From: Sulfurifustis variabilis
Lineage (GTDB): Bacteria; Pseudomonadota; Gammaproteobacteria; Acidiferrobacterales; Sulfurifustaceae
Length of the DNA stretch: 64,000 nt
Direction of reading: 5' to 3'
Assembly: GCF_002355415.1 (NCBI RefSeq)
Contig: NZ_AP014936.1
Location: forward strand, 1,054,001 to 1,118,000
Under the pieces are notes generated by a model. It saw only the letters and a list, made by a program, of their open reading frames with translations. It had not been told where the DNA came from and made no database searches. A program made the position numbers and the translations under genes. This document shows, one piece after another, positions 1-10,815 of the stretch; within the stretch, counting starts at the first letter, position 1; each line of letters begins with the position of its first letter.

Positions 1-541
1 GATCGGCCAGGGCGCCGCCCGCGGTCGTCGCCTCGATCGCGGCGGAGAGCTCGGCCGGCGCCTGGGGCAGGAGCTCGATCGCCTGCACCGCCTGGCGTTT
101 CAGGTGCAGCACGCGGGCCTCGATCTCCTTCGTCTCGGTCTCCGGTTCCTCGATGCGCTCGACGCGCGCGACGAGGTAGGGGAAGCCATCGAGGAACTCG
201 ACCGTGCGAAAGCGTCCCTGCCCCTGGCAGATGACATGGTGCGAGCCGTCCGGCGCGGTGACGTAGCGCAGGATGGCGGCGACGGTGCCGACCGCGTACA
301 GGTCGCCCGGCCCGGGCATGTCCACGCCGGGATCGTGCTGCTGCAGCACGCCGAGCGGCCGCTCGCTGCGCGCCGCCTCCTGCGCGGCGGCGATCGAGCG
401 CGGTCGCCCGACCGTCAGGGGAAGCACCATGTTCGGGAAGAGCACGGTGCTGCGGACGGGCAGGATGATCAAAGCGTCCTCGGGAAGCGGGCGCGGTGTC
501 TCCCCTGCGTTGGTCTGGGTGCTTTCGGCGTTCTGGTTCAT
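1..541 (-). CDS. lon: Lon protease, N-terminal part (runs off the window)
   Basis: This is the 5' portion of the ATP-dependent serine protease Lon, which degrades misfolded and regulatory proteins in the cytoplasm. The visible 180 residues form the substrate-binding LON domain: the segment DALIILPVRSTVLFPNMVLP near residue 20 is the family hallmark, followed by the GRPRS and GQGRFR turns. The ATPase and protease domains lie beyond the window edge. The start is the ATG at 541; an in-frame ATG at 547 overlaps the hsp20 stop as ATGA, so either start puts lon directly downstream of the small heat-shock gene, consistent with a joint proteostasis operon. Truncation is only from the window border. 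Confidence 0.93.
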   Translation of the reverse strand, partial: MNQNAESTQTNAGETPRPLPEDALIILPVRSTVLFPNMVLPLTVGRPRSIAAAQEAARSERPLGVLQQHDPGVDMPGPGDLYAVGTVAAILRYVTAPDGSHHVICQGQGRFRTVEFLDGFPYLVARVERIEEPETETKEIEARVLHLKRQAVQAIELLPQAPAELSAAIEATTAGGALAD

Positions 542-543
542 TG

Positions 544-936
544 TCATCCTTTGCGCAGGCTGATCGCGAGGCAGCCGTTCGCGAGCTCCTGGCGATCGGT
601 CTCGTAGACGCCGGGCGGCAGCTCGATCAGCCGCTCGAAGCGGCCGTGCGGAATCTCGAGGCGTTGGATGGTCGCCGCCCGCAACAGGGCGGGCAGCGGC
701 CGGATGCCCGTCACGCGCAGCACGCCGCCTTCCAGGTCGATCTGGATCTGCTCCGGCGGGACGCCGGGCAGCGCGACCAGCACGATCAGCCCGATGTCGG
801 TCTCGAATATGTCCACCGGCGGCTCCCAGGCCGGACCGCGCCCGGAGACCGTGCACTGGAAGAACTGCCGGTGCAGGCGCTCCGCGCGCTCGACGACCTG
901 CACCGCCTCCGCCCACATCCAGCTCCGATACCGCAC
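544..936 (-). CDS. Hsp20/alpha-crystallin small heat-shock protein
   Basis: An ATP-independent holdase chaperone of 130 residues that would bind unfolding proteins in the cytoplasm. The alpha-crystallin domain spans roughly residues 38-130, with the typical ALPGVPPEQI stretch, the GVLRVTG strand and the NGCLAISL end. The N-terminal arm is short and the C-terminal extension with an IXI motif is essentially absent, which may limit oligomer size. The start is GTG at 936, chosen because GAGGAG lies 6 bases upstream. The stop overlaps a possible lon start as ATGA, so both are probably cotranscribed and heat-responsive; no heat-shock promoter could be made out in the short upstream gap. Confidence 0.9.
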   Translation of the reverse strand: MRYRSWMWAEAVQVVERAERLHRQFFQCTVSGRGPAWEPPVDIFETDIGLIVLVALPGVPPEQIQIDLEGGVLRVTGIRPLPALLRAATIQRLEIPHGRFERLIELPPGVYETDRQELANGCLAISLRKG

Positions 937-1009
937 GCCGCGCTCCTCGTGATCCGTAAAGGTGCCTAGACTAAGCTGCGTTGCACGACGAGGGCAACCA
1001 CCGCAGACG

Positions 1010-2089
1010 TCAGCCCCCGGGCGGCGCGAAGGCCGCGAGTCGCCTGAGGGCTTGGCGTTTCTCGCCCGCGTCGACGGCGGCGCGCCCGAGCGCGTCGTGC
1101 AGCACCGCGATCGTGCGGTCGTACGTCTCGCGATCGACCGCGTAGGGCGTTCCGTCCTTGCCGCCGTGTGCGAAGGAGAAGCGCGCCGGGTCCCGCGTGC
1201 TCGCCGGGCTGCCGTAAATCAGCTCGGCGATGAGGGCGAGCGCCCGGAGCGTCTTCGCGCCGACGCCCGGAACGGCGAGCAGCGCGGCGAAATCGGCGGG
1301 CGCGCGCTCGTAGGTGCTGACCAGTATCTTGTGCAGGTAGCGCGGATCGATGTCCGCCGACGCGACCGGGTGCCGGCCGGGCAGCACGAGCGTCGGAAGC
1401 CGTTCGACGACGCGCGCGACGTCGCGGTCCGGCGTGCGCGCGAGCTCGGCGATCGCCGCTCGGCTCCCGTCGCTTTCCGCCGCGACGAGGTTCAGCACCT
1501 CGCCGCGCCGGTCGCAGCACACGGCCGCGTGCGGCTCGTTCACGAAGCTCTCGACGCGGCTGCCGAGCCAGTGATAGCGGCGCGCCGTGCCTTCGCCGTC
1601 GTTGAGCCCCTGCTGCACGACGCACCAGCGCCCGTTCCGGGTGAAGAAGAAGCTGTGGTGATAGAGCTCGTAGCCGTCCTGCACGGCCGCGCTGTCGACC
1701 TTCGCCGCCAGCCGGCTTGCCTGGACGAGCGCGTCGGGTGCGCGCGCGAGGCGCACGCACGCCGCTTCGATCTCGCCCGGCGTGCGCCGCGACGCGGCGC
1801 CCTTACCGCCTGCGGCGTAGAGGCCGAGCTCCTGCTCGAGTCCCTTCACGCCTTCCTTGATCGCGCCGCAGGTCGTCGTGGTGACGCCGCTCGAGTGCCA
1901 GTCGAAGCCGAGCACGCAGCCGAGGGCCTGGAACCAGTAGGGATCGGAAAGCCGCGCGAGCACTTCGTCCGGGCCGTGCTCGTCGACCACGTGGCAGACG
2001 ACGGCGCGCGCGAGCCGCACCATGCGCCGGAACAGCCAGGCCGGGGCCTTGCCCCCGTGCAGCGGGAGTTGCGCGAAGCCGGTGCGCAT
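1010..2089 (-). CDS. DUF763 domain-containing protein
   Basis: A 359-residue member of the DUF763 family, recognised by its opening TGFAQLPLHGGKAPAWL and overall length. The function is not established. Residues about 270-293 (ALLAVPGVGAKTLRALALIA) read as a helix-hairpin-helix, a non-specific DNA-binding element found in repair proteins. Conserved histidines and cysteines cluster around residues 64-75 and 140-195. The family is best known from archaea and thermophilic bacteria, so its presence here is uncommon. It is transcribed away from the metallopeptidase-like gene at 2163, with 73 bp between starts. A nucleic-acid role is an inference from the hairpin motif only. Confidence 0.8.
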   Translation of the reverse strand: MRTGFAQLPLHGGKAPAWLFRRMVRLARAVVCHVVDEHGPDEVLARLSDPYWFQALGCVLGFDWHSSGVTTTTCGAIKEGVKGLEQELGLYAAGGKGAASRRTPGEIEAACVRLARAPDALVQASRLAAKVDSAAVQDGYELYHHSFFFTRNGRWCVVQQGLNDGEGTARRYHWLGSRVESFVNEPHAAVCCDRRGEVLNLVAAESDGSRAAIAELARTPDRDVARVVERLPTLVLPGRHPVASADIDPRYLHKILVSTYERAPADFAALLAVPGVGAKTLRALALIAELIYGSPASTRDPARFSFAHGGKDGTPYAVDRETYDRTIAVLHDALGRAAVDAGEKRQALRRLAAFAPPGG

Positions 2090-2162
2090 CGCAGCATTAT
2101 ACGCGGCGCGCGGTTTTCCGGCGGGCGCGCGGAACGACGACCTTTCGGACGGCGGGCGGAGA

Positions 2163-2696
2163 ATGGCATTCGGCTACTACAAGCGGCTCAACCGCGCGCA
2201 GAAGGCGGTGTACCGTCAGAGCGACGAGGTGAGCGCGGTGCGCCTGCCCGAGCCGCGCCGGTTCCGCCCGACGATCGCGGAGCTCGCGTCCGCGCTCGAC
2301 CAGCAGAACCAGCCGCGCACGCAGGCGCTTTGTCAGCACCTCGTCGACGCGATGACGCACGGGCTGCGGGTGTCGCCCGTGCGCGTCACCGTGCTCGCGG
2401 TGCGTCCCGCCAACGACTGGGGAGAGCTGCACGGGTTCTATCGGCCCGAGGGGCAGGAGGAATCGGCCAGCATCACGGTCTGGATGCGCACCGCGCAGCG
2501 ACGCCAGGTGGTCGCCTTTCGCACTTTCCTGCGCACGCTGTTGCACGAGGTCTGTCATCACCTCGACTACACGCTGCTGGCGCTCGACTACTCGTTCCAC
2601 ACCCAGGGCTTCTATCGGCGCGAGTCGAGCCTGTTCCATCAGCTCGTGCCGGGCGCGAAGATATCGAGCGTCGGCGCGAGACGGGAGCAGGGCTGA
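2163..2696 (+). CDS. Putative zinc metallopeptidase-like protein (HExxH)
   Basis: A 177-residue cytoplasmic protein with no signal peptide. The motif LLHEVCHHLDY at residues 126-136 provides HExxH (H128, E129, H132); H146 or E154 a little downstream could be the third zinc ligand. This resembles SprT-like or minimal zincin proteins, but no named family was assigned. The ATG at 2163 starts just before MAFGYYKRLN and follows a GGAG very close to the codon, so a slightly different start is possible. It is divergent from the DUF763 gene. Activity and substrate are unknown. Confidence 0.7.
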   Translation: MAFGYYKRLNRAQKAVYRQSDEVSAVRLPEPRRFRPTIAELASALDQQNQPRTQALCQHLVDAMTHGLRVSPVRVTVLAVRPANDWGELHGFYRPEGQEESASITVWMRTAQRRQVVAFRTFLRTLLHEVCHHLDYTLLALDYSFHTQGFYRRESSLFHQLVPGAKISSVGARREQG

Positions 2697-2752
2697 GCGT
2701 TTGGCAAACCCCGGAGCGGCTTCGCCGTGGCGCCGCGAGAGAAGGGTCGGCG

Positions 2753-3634
2753 TCAGCGAAGCAGCCGGGTCATCGCCTGCTCGGTCTTCGCCTCGCCGAT
2801 CGCGATCAGTTCCTTCGCGCGATGGAACTCGTGGAACGCGCAGACATCGCGCGGCACGTCGATGATCACGTCCGGGGTGTAGGCCGCGAGCTTCAGGCGG
2901 GCGATCGTCTCCTGCATCGTGTCCATCGCGCGCAGCGCGATTTCGAAGAACCCGAGATCCTCGGGTTCGGGCTTCGGCGGGCTGGTCCAGAGGTTCTCGA
3001 TGAAGGCGCGGATCCGCTGCTTGTAGGATGTGGGCGGGGCCGGCAGGGGAGTGGCGGGTTCGGTCTTCGCCGCGGCGTCCGGCTTGCCGCTCAGGTTGAC
3101 GGCGATCGTGAGGTCGGTGCGATCGGTGAGCGTGGGGGCGATCGGGATCGGGTTGACCACGCCGCCGTCGACCAGGCGGCGGCCGTCCAGGCGCGAGGGA
3201 ACCAGGAGCAGCGGGATCGCGATCGATGCGCGGATCGCGTCGAACAGGCGCCCCTCGCGCAGCCAGACCTCCTTGCCGGTATCGAGGTCGGTCGCCACCG
3301 CGGTGTACGAGACGGGCAGCGCCTCGATTCGGCAGTCGCCGATCAGCTCGCGCAGCACATCCATGATGCGCTCCCCCTTGAAGAGCCCCGCGCGGGCGAA
3401 GGAGAGGTCGAGGAGGCGCAGCACGTCGAGGCGCTCGAGCGCCGAGACCCAGGCGGTGTACACGTCGAGCTTGCCCGTCGCGTACACACCGCCGATCAGC
3501 GCGCCCATCGAAGAGCCGGCGATCGAGCGGATCGCGTAGCCGTGGGCCTCGAGCCAGCGGATCACGCCGATGTGAGCGAGACCACGGGCCCCGCCGCTGC
3601 CGAGCACGAGCGAGACGGTCTGGCGCGCGTTCAA
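2753..3634 (-). CDS. Patatin-like phospholipase (RssA type)
   Basis: A 293-residue lipid acyl hydrolase of the bacterial patatin/RssA group, acting on phospholipid or acyl esters with a Ser-Asp dyad. The oxyanion loop GSGGARG is at residues 12-18, the nucleophile elbow GSSMG at 40-44 (Ser42), and the catalytic aspartate is in VDGGVVNP (Asp156). There is no signal peptide, so it acts in the cytoplasm. A proline-rich linker near residue 200 precedes a helical C-terminal region of about 80 residues specific to this subgroup. It is divergent from the lipoprotein gene at 3727. Confidence 0.9.
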   Translation of the reverse strand: MNARQTVSLVLGSGGARGLAHIGVIRWLEAHGYAIRSIAGSSMGALIGGVYATGKLDVYTAWVSALERLDVLRLLDLSFARAGLFKGERIMDVLRELIGDCRIEALPVSYTAVATDLDTGKEVWLREGRLFDAIRASIAIPLLLVPSRLDGRRLVDGGVVNPIPIAPTLTDRTDLTIAVNLSGKPDAAAKTEPATPLPAPPTSYKQRIRAFIENLWTSPPKPEPEDLGFFEIALRAMDTMQETIARLKLAAYTPDVIIDVPRDVCAFHEFHRAKELIAIGEAKTEQAMTRLLR

Positions 3635-3726
3635 TGCTTAACCCTACTTGGACCAGGACGTCGATCTTACCCCAAGGGTAGCCCGCCCGGTTGCGGCCCG
3701 CGCGGCGGGGGGTTTATAAAGCGGGC

Positions 3727-4191
3727 ATGGCATTCCTTCGCGGTTGGCGCCTGGCGGGGCTCGCGGTGCTGCTCGCCGGTTGCGCGGGTCTGACCGGCCC
3801 GCTCGAGCCGCCGAACGTCAGTCTGGTCGATCTGCGCGTGCTGGACGCCGGCCTGTTCGAGCAGCGCTACGGCCTCACGCTGCGCGTGCAGAACCCCAAC
3901 CCGGTCGCGATGCCGATCACCGGCATGGAGTACAAGCTGAGCCTCAACGACGTCGACTTCGGCCGGGGCGTCAGTCAACAGGCCGCGAACGTCCCCGCTT
4001 ACGGGGAATCGGTGCTCGAGGTCGAGGTCGTGAGCAACATCTTCGACCTCGTGCAGCGTGTGCAGGACCTGCAGAAGGGCCGCGGGCAGGGCCTGCGCAT
4101 CGCGATCGCCGGGGGAGTGAGCCTGGCGAACCGCGCGGGCGAGCTGCCGTTTCGCATGCAGAGCGACCTGACGGGCCGGCGACAAGAATAG
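3727..4191 (+). CDS. LEA type 2 family lipoprotein
   Basis: A 154-residue protein with a lipoprotein signal ending in LLAGC (Cys19 would be lipidated) followed by a single WHy/LEA14 beta-sandwich domain. NPNPVAMPITGMEY is the typical conserved strand-turn of LEA type 2 proteins, which occur in bacteria as envelope proteins of unclear, possibly stress-related, function. The residue after the Cys is Ala, not Asp, so outer-membrane sorting is likely. The ATG at 3727 is preferred because it places the signal peptide at the N terminus. It is followed after 14 bp by the monooxygenase gene, suggesting cotranscription. Confidence 0.82.
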   Translation: MAFLRGWRLAGLAVLLAGCAGLTGPLEPPNVSLVDLRVLDAGLFEQRYGLTLRVQNPNPVAMPITGMEYKLSLNDVDFGRGVSQQAANVPAYGESVLEVEVVSNIFDLVQRVQDLQKGRGQGLRIAIAGGVSLANRAGELPFRMQSDLTGRRQE

Positions 4192-4205
4192 CCAGGAGAG
4201 GAACC

Positions 4206-4505
4206 ATGCAGGTCTCGATCGTGTACGTGCACATCAAGCCCGAGCGGGTGAGCGACTTCATCGAGGCGACGCGGCGCAACCACGAAGGCTCGGTGAGGGA
4301 GCCGGGCAATCTGCGCTTCGACGTGCTGCAGTCGGCGTCCGATCCGACCCGCTTCATGCTGTACGAGGCGTACGTCTCCGCCGAGCAGGCGGCGGCGCAC
4401 AAGCAGACGGCGCATTACCTGCAATGGCGCGAAACCGTGGCCGACTGGATGGCCTCGCCGCGCCACGCGATGGCGTACGACGGTCTCTTTCCCCGCGGCC
4501 CGTGA
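4206..4505 (+). CDS. Antibiotic biosynthesis monooxygenase (ABM) family protein
   Basis: A small 99-residue ferredoxin-like-fold protein of the ABM/LsrG/YgiN superfamily, whose members catalyse cofactor-free oxygenations or isomerisations as dimers. Diagnostic features are the start VSIVYVHIKPERVSDFI, the EPGNLRFDVL strand and the FMLYEAYVS strand followed by AHKQTAHYLQW. It has a good ribosome site (AGGAG). Its stop codon overlaps the GTG start of the following alcohol dehydrogenase by four bases (GTGA), so the two are translationally coupled and probably act on related small molecules. The substrate cannot be told from sequence. Confidence 0.85.
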   Translation: MQVSIVYVHIKPERVSDFIEATRRNHEGSVREPGNLRFDVLQSASDPTRFMLYEAYVSAEQAAAHKQTAHYLQWRETVADWMASPRHAMAYDGLFPRGP

Positions 4506-5686
4506 AGCCGTTTTCGATCGCGCGTCTGCCGCGCATCGAGTTCGGCGCGGGCGTCGTCGCGAAGCTCCCCGGCATCCTCGCGCGCTACCCCGGCCCCGCG
4601 CTCCTCGTGACCGGGGCGCGCGCGTTCACGGCGAGCACGCAGTGGGCGGCGTTGACGAGCGAGCTTCGCCGCCGCGACATCGACTTCGAACACGTGCGCG
4701 TCGCGGGCGAGCCGTCTCCCTCGCTGGTCGACGAGGCGTCCGCGCTGTACCGGTCGCGGGGGATCGCCGTCGTCGCCGGCATCGGCGGGGGCAGCGCGCT
4801 CGACGCGGCGAAGGCGATCGCCGGGCTGCTCCGGGTCGGCCGCTCCGTCATGGATTATCTCGAAGGCGTCGGCCCGGAACTGCCCTACGAGGGACCGGCC
4901 GTGCCGTTTGTCGCCGTGCCGACGACCGCCGGCACGGGCAGCGAGGCGACGAAGAACGCCGTGCTCAGCGTGCAGGGCGCGGACGGCTTCAAGAAGTCGT
5001 TCCGCGACGAGCGGCTCGTCGCCGAATACGCGCTCGTCGATCCCGACCTGCTCGCGTCCTGCCCGAAGGAGATCGTCGCCGCGAACGGCATGGACGCGCT
5101 CACGCAGCTGCTCGAGTCCTACGTCTCCCTCAAGGCGAACGCCTTCACCGACGCGCTCGCCCGTTCGGGGCTCCAGGCCGCGCGCGACGGGCTGCTGCCG
5201 TGGTACGAGGGCAGGGGCGATCCGGGCGCGGCCCGGGCGCGCATGGCGTACGCCGCGCTCCTCTCCGGGGTGACGCTCGCGCAGGCGGGGCTCGGATCGG
5301 TGCACGGCCTGGCGTCGCCCCTCGGCGCCTTCTGCCCCATTCCCCACGGCGTGGTCTGCGGCACGCTCGTCGCGGAGGCGACGCGCGTGAACATCGCCGC
5401 CCTGCGAGACCGCGACGGCGCGAACCCCGCGCTCGCCAAGTACGCCGAGGCGGCGGCGCTTCTCTCGGGAAGCGTCTTCGGAAGCGCCGAGCAGGCGTGG
5501 ACGGCGCTGGTCGGTCTCCTCGAGGAGTGGACCGAGCGGCTCGATCTTCCTCGCCTGTCGCGCCACGGCCTCACGGCTACGGGGCTCGATCGCGTGGTCG
5601 CCCACTCGCGCGGCTCCAGCATGAAGACCAACCCCATCGTCCTCACGGACGCGGAAATCCGCGGGATCCTGCAGGCGCGTCTCTAG
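4502..5686 (+). CDS. Iron-containing (group III) alcohol dehydrogenase
   Basis: A 394-residue NAD(P)-dependent dehydrogenase of the iron-dependent family, likely oxidising an alcohol or reducing an aldehyde. The nucleotide-binding GGGSALDAAK is at residues 95-104 and the TTAGTGSE loop at about 141-148. Metal ligands appear as Asp198 (in NGMDALTQ), His268 (SVHGL) and His282 (IPHG), but the usual second ligand histidine is Gln202, so metal preference or activity may differ. The start is GTG at 4502, overlapping the preceding stop; this gives a normal N terminus at the first beta strand. Confidence 0.9.
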   Translation: MKPFSIARLPRIEFGAGVVAKLPGILARYPGPALLVTGARAFTASTQWAALTSELRRRDIDFEHVRVAGEPSPSLVDEASALYRSRGIAVVAGIGGGSALDAAKAIAGLLRVGRSVMDYLEGVGPELPYEGPAVPFVAVPTTAGTGSEATKNAVLSVQGADGFKKSFRDERLVAEYALVDPDLLASCPKEIVAANGMDALTQLLESYVSLKANAFTDALARSGLQAARDGLLPWYEGRGDPGAARARMAYAALLSGVTLAQAGLGSVHGLASPLGAFCPIPHGVVCGTLVAEATRVNIAALRDRDGANPALAKYAEAAALLSGSVFGSAEQAWTALVGLLEEWTERLDLPRLSRHGLTATGLDRVVAHSRGSSMKTNPIVLTDAEIRGILQARL

Positions 5687-5784
5687 TCCGGGGCCTTCGC
5701 CCGTCCGGGTGGCGGACCGGGCCGCCGGCCGTCGCCGGGGCCGGAATCCGGGCCGGGTAGCGGCGCCGGGCCGGTTCGCTAGTA

Positions 5785-5799
5785 TCTATATATATAAGG
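5785..5799 (+). promoter_or_regulatory. AT-rich promoter-like element (TATATATATA)
   Basis: A run of alternating T and A in an otherwise very GC-rich 143-bp gap, 30 bases upstream of the gene at 5830. It could serve as a -10 box; no convincing -35 box was seen at the proper distance. Confidence 0.35.
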
Positions 5800-5829
5800 T
5801 GTGACGATCCTCGGACGCGCGCATCCGCC

Positions 5830-6990
5830 ATGAACGTGCTCGAACACTTCACCGGCCTCTCGACCCTCTACCTGCTGACGCAGGACGGGAGGCTCGGCAC
5901 GGTGAACCCCCAGCGACGCTTCGAGGAGGACGACGACCTCGGGCGGGCATTCGGCGCACACAACCGCGAGCTCCTCGCGCAGTATGCGAACCAGGCGGGT
6001 CCGCCGTGGCGGCTCGGCATCGTCTATCGGGCGGCCGAAGCGCGGGCGTGGGGCAACGAGCTGATGTGGCTCGAGGAGGCCATGGTCCGCGAGCTCTACC
6101 GGGTGAGCGGCCCCGCCGGGTCGGAGCTCACGGCGTTTCAGAAGAAGAACCGCGAGACGAGCCTGTACCGCGGTGGCGAGCTGCTGCTGGATTTCCGTGC
6201 GGACGCGACCAGCACGACGCCGGTGTACTGCCCCGTGCTCTACAACCGGGGCCTGCCGCTCGGTCGGCTGGCCCCGGCGCTCGGTCTGGCGCCGGGCCTC
6301 GAGGAGGCGCGCGGTCCCGTGCTCGAGGTCCTCAATCTGCTTGCACCGATCCCGGTCTCGCGCCGCGACGTTCCGGCCGTCGCGATGCTGGTGGACCGTG
6401 TGCGTCGCCGGCTCGTCCGCAAGGAGATGCGCCGGACCAGCGGATTCTCGCTGCTCGACCGCGTCCATGCCGCGCCGGGCGACGCGGGCGCCGACTTCTT
6501 CGACGTGGACCGCCGCGACGATCGCGCCGTCACGCTCCCGACCGGTTTCGGACAGGGCGGCGATGCGGGCGAACGAATCGAGCAGGTGGACCGCTGGCTC
6601 GAGCGGCCGCACCGGCCGGTCGATGCGGCGCTGCTCCGCCGCTTCGTGCAATTCCGCGACCTGGACGATCGCCGGCTCGCGCTGCTCGCGCAGCGCAGTC
6701 TCGTGCACACGGCCCCGAGCGGGACTCGCCTGCTGAATCAGGGCATGACCGACACCTGGAACATGTATCTGCTCGAAGGCTCGCTCTCGCTGGAGGCGGC
6801 CGACGGGCAGTCGCTGCTCGTCGAGGCCGGCGGCGAGCGCGCGGCGAGCCCCGTTTCCTTCCTGAAGCCGCGCAAGTACACGGTGACCGCGCTCACGCCC
6901 GTAAGCTTTCTCTGGATTCCCGACGCCCTGCTCGCGGACGTGCTCGAGCCCGTCAAGGCCCGTACGGTACCGAGCGCGCTGAAGCGCTAA
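5830..6990 (+). CDS. Uncharacterised protein with cyclic-nucleotide-binding-like C-terminal domain
   Basis: A 386-residue soluble protein that I cannot assign to a named family. Residues about 270-380 have the pattern of a cNMP-binding/cupin beta-roll: LAQRSLVHTAPSGTRLLNQG, then NMYLLEGSLSLEAADGQ and a later VTALTPVSFLWIP strand. The phosphate-binding cassette RxAA signature is not clear, so ligand binding is doubtful. Residues 1-260 show alpha/beta character, with no helix-turn-helix, GGDEF or kinase motif. It stands alone between the dehydrogenase and CPBP genes. A regulatory role is a guess from the C-terminal fold. Confidence 0.6.
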   Translation: MNVLEHFTGLSTLYLLTQDGRLGTVNPQRRFEEDDDLGRAFGAHNRELLAQYANQAGPPWRLGIVYRAAEARAWGNELMWLEEAMVRELYRVSGPAGSELTAFQKKNRETSLYRGGELLLDFRADATSTTPVYCPVLYNRGLPLGRLAPALGLAPGLEEARGPVLEVLNLLAPIPVSRRDVPAVAMLVDRVRRRLVRKEMRRTSGFSLLDRVHAAPGDAGADFFDVDRRDDRAVTLPTGFGQGGDAGERIEQVDRWLERPHRPVDAALLRRFVQFRDLDDRRLALLAQRSLVHTAPSGTRLLNQGMTDTWNMYLLEGSLSLEAADGQSLLVEAGGERAASPVSFLKPRKYTVTALTPVSFLWIPDALLADVLEPVKARTVPSALKR

Positions 6991-7085
6991 GACCTCGTCG
7001 CTCCCCCGGTCACTCCCGCGCGGCTGGCCTCGTCCCGGTAACCCGGGGAGAATCGAAAAACACCGACCGAACGACAGGCGAACCC

Positions 7086-7778
7086 ATGAGCGTCGTGTCG
7101 CGGGAGGCGCCGGCGCGACGCGTTCAGCTCGTCGAAGTGCTGGTGTTCCTGCTGATCCTGCTGCCCTCGATGGTGCTGCCGGCCCTGGGCATGCGTCCGG
7201 ACGAGCTGCGATTCGCACTCGTGGCCGCGGCCGTCATCGCCCACAACGTCGCGCTCGTGAGCCTGATCGCCTACTTCGTCTGGCGCAGCGGGGAAGGGCT
7301 GCGGTCGGTGGGCTGGGCCGCGGCGCGTCCCGTGCGCGAGGCGCTGGTCGGCGTCGCCCTGTTCGTGCCGTTCTTCCTCGCCGTCGGGATGCTCGAACGC
7401 CTGCTGCGGCAGGCCGGGTTCACCGCGCCGTCCGCGCCTCCGGACTATCTCCTGCCCCAGACCGCCCCCGAGCAGCTGCTCGCGCTCGCGCTCATCACGG
7501 CGGTGGCGGTGGGCGAAGAGACGATCTTCCGCGGCTACCTGATTCGGCGCTTCGACGCCGTCACGGGCAGCCGTGCGACCGCGGTCGTGCTTTCGACCGT
7601 CATTTTCGCCCTCGGCCACGGCTACCAGGGTTCGCTCGGGATCGTCGCGGTCGGCTTCATCGGCGTCGGCTTCGCGCTGATTTATTTCTGGCGCGGGAGC
7701 CTGATCGCCCCGATGGTGATGCATTTCCTCCAGGACGTGATGGGCTTGCTGGTCGCCCCGCGCTTCATCGGCGGTTGA
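7086..7778 (+). CDS. CPBP family intramembrane glutamic endopeptidase
   Basis: A 230-residue inner-membrane protein with about six to seven membrane helices, belonging to the CPBP/CAAX-protease-like (ABI) family. The motifs are all present: EETIFRGY (Glu144, Glu145, Arg149), FALGHGYQG (His178) and MHFLQD (His213). Members cleave membrane peptides or provide self-protection from peptides in other bacteria; the substrate here is unknown. The ATG at 7086 is the first possible start for the hydrophobic core. No bacteriocin or prenylation gene lies nearby. Confidence 0.88.
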   Translation: MSVVSREAPARRVQLVEVLVFLLILLPSMVLPALGMRPDELRFALVAAAVIAHNVALVSLIAYFVWRSGEGLRSVGWAAARPVREALVGVALFVPFFLAVGMLERLLRQAGFTAPSAPPDYLLPQTAPEQLLALALITAVAVGEETIFRGYLIRRFDAVTGSRATAVVLSTVIFALGHGYQGSLGIVAVGFIGVGFALIYFWRGSLIAPMVMHFLQDVMGLLVAPRFIGG

Positions 7779-7813
7779 ACCCCGGCCGTCGCGGTCGGGC
7801 ATCCGCGTGACGG

Positions 7814-10654
<2,841 letters not shown>

Positions 10655-10815
10655 CCGCTGGCCTCCGGGGATGCGGGTCGACCGGAACGTATAGCATGCG
10701 GCGGCAGGCGCTGTTGATACCTGACAATTCGTAGGCAGGACGACATTGCGGCCATGGCACTTGGTTCGGCGCGCCGGAGCCGGCAACATGGGCACGCGCA
10801 GCCGAGCCGGAGCCC

